A stretch of DNA of 18,340 nt, from contig CAYNRB010000043.1 in NCBI GenBank assembly GCA_964399475.1, positions 1-18,340 on the forward strand, given 5' to 3'. Below the pieces are notes generated by a model. That model was not told the DNA's origin. It ran no database searches and worked only from the letters and a program-made list of their open reading frames with translations. Positions 15,080 to 18,340 of the stretch are shown here, in pieces. Source of the stretch: QPIN01 sp964399475. Lineage in GTDB: Bacteria > Pseudomonadota > Gammaproteobacteria > Methylococcales > Methylomonadaceae. A program made the translations under genes and the position numbers. Numbering within the stretch: position 1 is the stretch's first letter; each line of letters starts with the position of its first letter.

Positions 15080-15424
15080 ATGAAATGTTTGGTTGTTGAT
15101 GACAGTAAAATGTCTAGAATGATGTTAAAAAAAATCATAGGGACTGCGCATCCAGATTGGGAAATTGTAGAAGCAGGCGACGGACAAGAAGCTATTGAGG
15201 TAGCCAAAGATAGAGAGTTGGATATAATTTTGTTGGATTACAATATGCCAATTATGGATGGAGGCGAAGCAGCAGTTATTTTAAGGCCTTTATTTCCATT
15301 GGCGAAAATTGCCTTTTTAACGGCTAATATACAAAATTCAATTAAACTAAAGGCACAAGAACTAAAAATAGATTTTATCCCTAAACCCATTACAGAAGCT
15401 AAAATCATAAAATATGTCGGATAA
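15080..15424 (+). CDS. CheY-like single-domain response regulator
   Basis: A receiver domain with no output domain, 114 aa. The acidic pair D7/D8 (VVDDS), the phospho-acceptor D53 (LLDYNMPIMDG), the switch threonine T81 and lysine K102 (PKP) are all present, so it should be phosphorylated. The ATG follows an AGGA (about 15069-15072). The gene overlaps the CheC-type gene by 11 bp in another frame, a sign of translational coupling. No histidine kinase is encoded in the window, so the phosphate donor must lie elsewhere. A partner role as the substrate of the next protein is inferred from the overlap. Confidence 0.92.
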   Translation: MKCLVVDDSKMSRMMLKKIIGTAHPDWEIVEAGDGQEAIEVAKDRELDIILLDYNMPIMDGGEAAVILRPLFPLAKIAFLTANIQNSIKLKAQELKIDFIPKPITEAKIIKYVG

Positions 15425-16040
15425 AAAAGCGGTTATTAATGAGTTTTATGTGGATGCCGTGGCTGAAGTGCTTAATATTGGTATGGGTTCAGCGGCAGCT
15501 TCTCTCAGTGAAATGATTAATGAAGAAGTTAAACTCAGTGTACCTGGCGTCGAATTTGTCAGTCGTTCAGTTGCTACTGAAATAATTGCTGCAAAAGCAA
15601 AAACAGATGTTAGTGGGGTTCACCAGCATTTTGAAGGGGCTTTTGGTGGCGATGCTTTATTATTATTTCCAGAAGATCAAAGCCTTGAATTAGTTCGTGC
15701 TGTTTTGCAACAGGACGATATGACATTGAAAGATTTGACCGAGATGGAACAAGAAGCAATGACAGAAATTGGTAATGTCATTCTTAATGCCTGTTTGTGT
15801 AGTATGGCTGATATGTTTGGAAAAGAAATGCGGGGTGAAATACCCGAGTTTGTTCATGGAACTTTGCAAGAGGTGTTTTCAGAAGATGGATTGCAAGGAC
15901 AGACAGAAGCCATTGTTTTGTTATTAAATATGCAGTTTTCTGTCGATGAAAAGAATATTCAGGGATATGTAACATTTTTGATGGATGTGGCTTCTGTTGA
16001 AAAATTTAAAAACAATATTGATTCATTTTTAGGCTTATAA
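15414..16040 (+). CDS. cheC: CheC-type CheY-P phosphatase
   Basis: Protein of 208 aa in the CheC/CheX/FliY family, which removes phosphate from CheY-like regulators. Both active-site motifs E-x-x-N-x22-P are exact. Site 1 starts EVLNIGMGSAAASLSEM and ends SVP; site 2 starts EIGNVILNACLCSMADM and ends EIP. Two intact sites mark CheC rather than single-site paralogues or the inactive part of FliY. A long acidic helix region (DMTLKDLTEMEQEAM) precedes the second site. There is no signal peptide, so it is cytoplasmic. It overlaps the response regulator gene by 11 bp and precedes the GGDEF-EAL gene by 13 bp. The likely job is resetting the neighbouring regulator, by inference; the symbol reflects family, not a proven chemotaxis role. 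Confidence 0.85.
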   Translation: MSDKKAVINEFYVDAVAEVLNIGMGSAAASLSEMINEEVKLSVPGVEFVSRSVATEIIAAKAKTDVSGVHQHFEGAFGGDALLLFPEDQSLELVRAVLQQDDMTLKDLTEMEQEAMTEIGNVILNACLCSMADMFGKEMRGEIPEFVHGTLQEVFSEDGLQGQTEAIVLLLNMQFSVDEKNIQGYVTFLMDVASVEKFKNNIDSFLGL

Positions 16041-16053
16041 TCAGTTATTCAAA

Positions 16054-18234
16054 ATGAAAGTTAATCAAATTTTAGATAATGATAATCTACTAATTAACAA
16101 GGGTTTAGTTTTTGAAAATGTATTTCTGGATAGTGAAATAGGCCTTGTCATTGTCGATACTAATGGTTGTATGCTGAATTGGAATCCGTGGTTTAGCAAA
16201 TACAGTGGTGTTGAAGTTAATGAGGTTTTAGGAAAGAAATTAATTGAAATATTTCCTGCTATTAAAAAAAGTAGCGTAGAACGAGCCATTTTCTCAGCGT
16301 TGAAGAATGGTATGTCCTCTTTTATTTCCTATAATTTGAATCGCAAACCCTTTCCACTTTCTCATCGTGACGGTAAACCTTTACACCATCAAATAATGGT
16401 TAAACCTTTGCGATTGGAGAATCATCAACGTTTCTGTTTAATACAGATTACAAATGTGAGTGCCGGAGTAAACCGGGAAAAACAACTGATTGAGCAATCG
16501 AAATCCAACCAGGCAGTGTCAGAACAGTTGGCGCGCGAAAAGGAAAGAGCTCAAGTCACTTTGGAATCAATTGCAGATGCAGTGATTACAACCGATGAAT
16601 CAGCTAAAATTTTGTCTATGAATTCTGTGGCCGAAGCATTAACGGGCGTGAATGAAGCGTATGCATTGCATGAACCCATTGATCAGGTTTTCAGGTTAAT
16701 GGATGAAAAAACCCATGCCCCTATTTTATGTCCCGTGCACCAAACCCTCACTAAAAAAAAGGTTATAACTAATGATACTGATCATGTTCTGAAAAGTACT
16801 TTTGGCGTTCATTTTTCAATTACAGATTCTGTGGCTCCTATTATAGATGAAAAGCAGCAATTGTTAGGTGCGGTACTGGTTTTTAGAAATGTCACTCAAT
16901 CTAGAGCATTATCTGCTGAATTGAATTGGCAGGCTTATCATGATCCGTTAACGGGTCTTCCAAATCGTCGGCAATTTGAAATAAGCATGAAGGAATTGTT
17001 GGTTAAAGCTAGAAAGGATAAATTAAAACACCATCTCTTATATCTGGATCTGGATCAGTTCAAAGTGGTCAATGATACTTGTGGACATGATGCGGGGGAT
17101 GAGTTACTAAAACAGGTCACTGCTTCTTTGGAAAAAATGATTCGTAAAAATGATTTACTGGCTCGTCTGGGTGGTGATGAATTTGGTGTTTTGTTGGAAA
17201 GTTGTGAGGCTGAACATGCACTGTCTGTGGCCAATAATTTGCGTCAGGCGGTTGAAGATTTTCGTTTTGCCTGGCAAACACACTCTTTTAAAATAGGCGT
17301 TAGTGTGGGTATTGCCGAAATTACTGGGGATGAAGTTAAAGCCTCAGAAATTTTAAGTGCTGCCGATGCCGCATGCTATGTTGCAAAGGAAATGGGGCGT
17401 AATCGGGTGCATTTTCATGAACTTAATGCTTCTGCCTCATCAGCGCATCAGCAGGAAATGCATTGGATTTCTCGTTTACAGGCTGCATTGGATGAGGATA
17501 GTTTTGAATTGTATTTGCAGCGCATTCAACCTGTTAGTGCTGATGACAAGAATCCTTCGGAGCATTATGAAGTCTTGTTAAGAATGATAGGTGTCAATGG
17601 GGATATAATACCACCAGGTGCTTTTTTACCCGCTGCGGAGCGATTTAATTTAATTGGTAGCGTAGATCGCTGGGTCGTGAATAATATATTTAAAAAATTA
17701 GAGGAACTTAAAAAGAAACAAAAGATTTCAGCGCATTTGAAATTTTCAATCAATCTATCGGGTGCAACAATGGCAGATGAAAATTTACTAGATAGTATTG
17801 GTCGTTTGTTGGAAAAATCCGATTTTCCTGCTGAAATGTTTTGTTTTGAAGTAACAGAAACAGCGGCAATTACTAATTTGAATCAGGCAACCTCTTTTTT
17901 ATCACAATTGCGATCTTGGGGATGTAAAGTTGCTTTGGATGATTTTGGCAGTGGTTTATCTTCATTTGCTTATCTTAAAGATTTACCGATTGATTATCTG
18001 AAAATTGATGGTTTTTTTGTTAAAGATATCGTGGACGATAATATAGACAAAGCTTTTGTTGAAGCCATTAATCAAATTGGTCAGGTCATGGGTCTGGAAA
18101 CCATTGCAGAATTTGTTGAAAATGATGCTATTTTAAAGTTATTGGCAGAAATAGGTGTTAATTACGCACAGGGTTATGGTATTCATAAGCCTTGTCCATT
18201 TGATGAGGTTTTTAAGAACCCTATCCTTAGATAA
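16054..18234 (+). CDS. PAS-PAS-GGDEF-EAL bifunctional diguanylate cyclase/phosphodiesterase
   Basis: Cytoplasmic c-di-GMP enzyme, 726 aa, with no membrane span or signal peptide. The order is PAS 1 (about 20-135), a short coiled linker (140-165), PAS 2 (about 166-285), GGDEF (about 290-455) and EAL (about 470-720). The cyclase site GGDEF (373-377) is intact, and so is the inhibitory I-site RKND (364-367). The phosphodiesterase site has EVLLR (506-510), NLSG, FEVTE, DDFGSG (629-634), K650, ETIAE and QGYGIHKP (706-713), all the residues expected for activity. So both reactions are possible, with the balance set by the PAS domains. It starts 13 bp after the CheC-type gene and no Shine-Dalgarno is clear, which fits translation coupled to the upstream gene. 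A hairpin overlaps its stop codon. Confidence 0.93.
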   Translation: MKVNQILDNDNLLINKGLVFENVFLDSEIGLVIVDTNGCMLNWNPWFSKYSGVEVNEVLGKKLIEIFPAIKKSSVERAIFSALKNGMSSFISYNLNRKPFPLSHRDGKPLHHQIMVKPLRLENHQRFCLIQITNVSAGVNREKQLIEQSKSNQAVSEQLAREKERAQVTLESIADAVITTDESAKILSMNSVAEALTGVNEAYALHEPIDQVFRLMDEKTHAPILCPVHQTLTKKKVITNDTDHVLKSTFGVHFSITDSVAPIIDEKQQLLGAVLVFRNVTQSRALSAELNWQAYHDPLTGLPNRRQFEISMKELLVKARKDKLKHHLLYLDLDQFKVVNDTCGHDAGDELLKQVTASLEKMIRKNDLLARLGGDEFGVLLESCEAEHALSVANNLRQAVEDFRFAWQTHSFKIGVSVGIAEITGDEVKASEILSAADAACYVAKEMGRNRVHFHELNASASSAHQQEMHWISRLQAALDEDSFELYLQRIQPVSADDKNPSEHYEVLLRMIGVNGDIIPPGAFLPAAERFNLIGSVDRWVVNNIFKKLEELKKKQKISAHLKFSINLSGATMADENLLDSIGRLLEKSDFPAEMFCFEVTETAAITNLNQATSFLSQLRSWGCKVALDDFGSGLSSFAYLKDLPIDYLKIDGFFVKDIVDDNIDKAFVEAINQIGQVMGLETIAEFVENDAILKLLAEIGVNYAQGYGIHKPCPFDEVFKNPILR

Positions 18235-18258
18235 TCCGAAAATGAATAAACGGATTAT
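18231..18258 (+). terminator. Hairpin at the end of the signalling operon
   Basis: ATAATCCG (18231-18238) pairs with CGGATTAT (18251-18258) across a 12-base A-rich loop. The stem includes the stop codon of the GGDEF-EAL gene. Only a weak T-content follows, so this may be a transcript end or a stability hairpin. Confidence 0.4.
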
Positions 18259-18287
18259 TCAAACTTAAACTTCCCGTTCAATCCCTA

Positions 18288-18340
18288 GGCAACTGGAAAT
18301 AAATAACCCACCCATTATCCAATTTGAGGGTTGATAGTTA
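18288..18340. mobile_element. Left end of a fourth palindromic element, cut by the window edge
   Basis: GGCAACTGGAAATAAATAAC, then CCACC, matches the right end of element 3 read inward (GGCAACACGCAATAAATAAC, CCACC) at nearly every position. The sequence further in differs. The left flank ends CTA. Only the terminus is visible, so length and type are inferred. Confidence 0.5.

Overview
The window is AT-rich DNA, probably from a gammaproteobacterium. The evidence is the divergent bamE–fur pair, a lolC/E–lolD pair followed by DUF2062 and comEC, and the look of the proteins and repeats. A methanotroph of the order Methylococcales is my best guess. It is inferred from the overall look; no marker gene in the window proves it.

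Layout. Positions 1-1859 are decayed accessory DNA. A small multi-span membrane protein gene (385-925) is interrupted after codon 5 by a 159-bp palindromic element, carries a one-base frameshift, and has a second copy of the element at its stop codon. About 770 bp follow without a convincing gene. On the minus strand come an SLC13-type anion permease with two RCK_C domains and a 7TMR-DISM receptor adenylate cyclase, in that transcription order. On the plus strand a lipase-maturation-factor-like membrane protein seems to start at ATT. It is convergent with bamE, and a third palindromic element lies exactly between them. bamE and fur diverge across a 534-bp spacer holding a REP pair. fur, a single LolC/E-type permease and lolD run tightly together to a hairpin terminator. 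DUF2062 is convergent with them. A DUF5610 gene follows, whose 3' end has been copied with a REP pair into a 178-bp tandem repeat. Then come comEC and a tight three-gene signalling set: single-domain response regulator, CheC-type phosphatase, and PAS-PAS-GGDEF-EAL protein. The window ends in what looks like a fourth palindromic element.

How the genes work together. BamE, LolC/E and LolD serve outer-membrane protein and lipoprotein biogenesis, with Fur embedded among them. The last three genes look like a phospho-relay output: a CheY-like protein is switched off by its own CheC phosphatase, encoded in an overlapping frame, next to a c-di-GMP enzyme. The permease and cyclase may link anion status to cAMP.

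The most striking non-coding content is repeats. There are three complete 159-160-bp palindromic elements with AT-only 3-bp target duplications, sharing an asymmetric core but having two kinds of ends. There are also at least four families of short hairpins headed by GTAG, as in REP sequences moved by RAYT proteins. No transposase or RAYT gene for them is present here.
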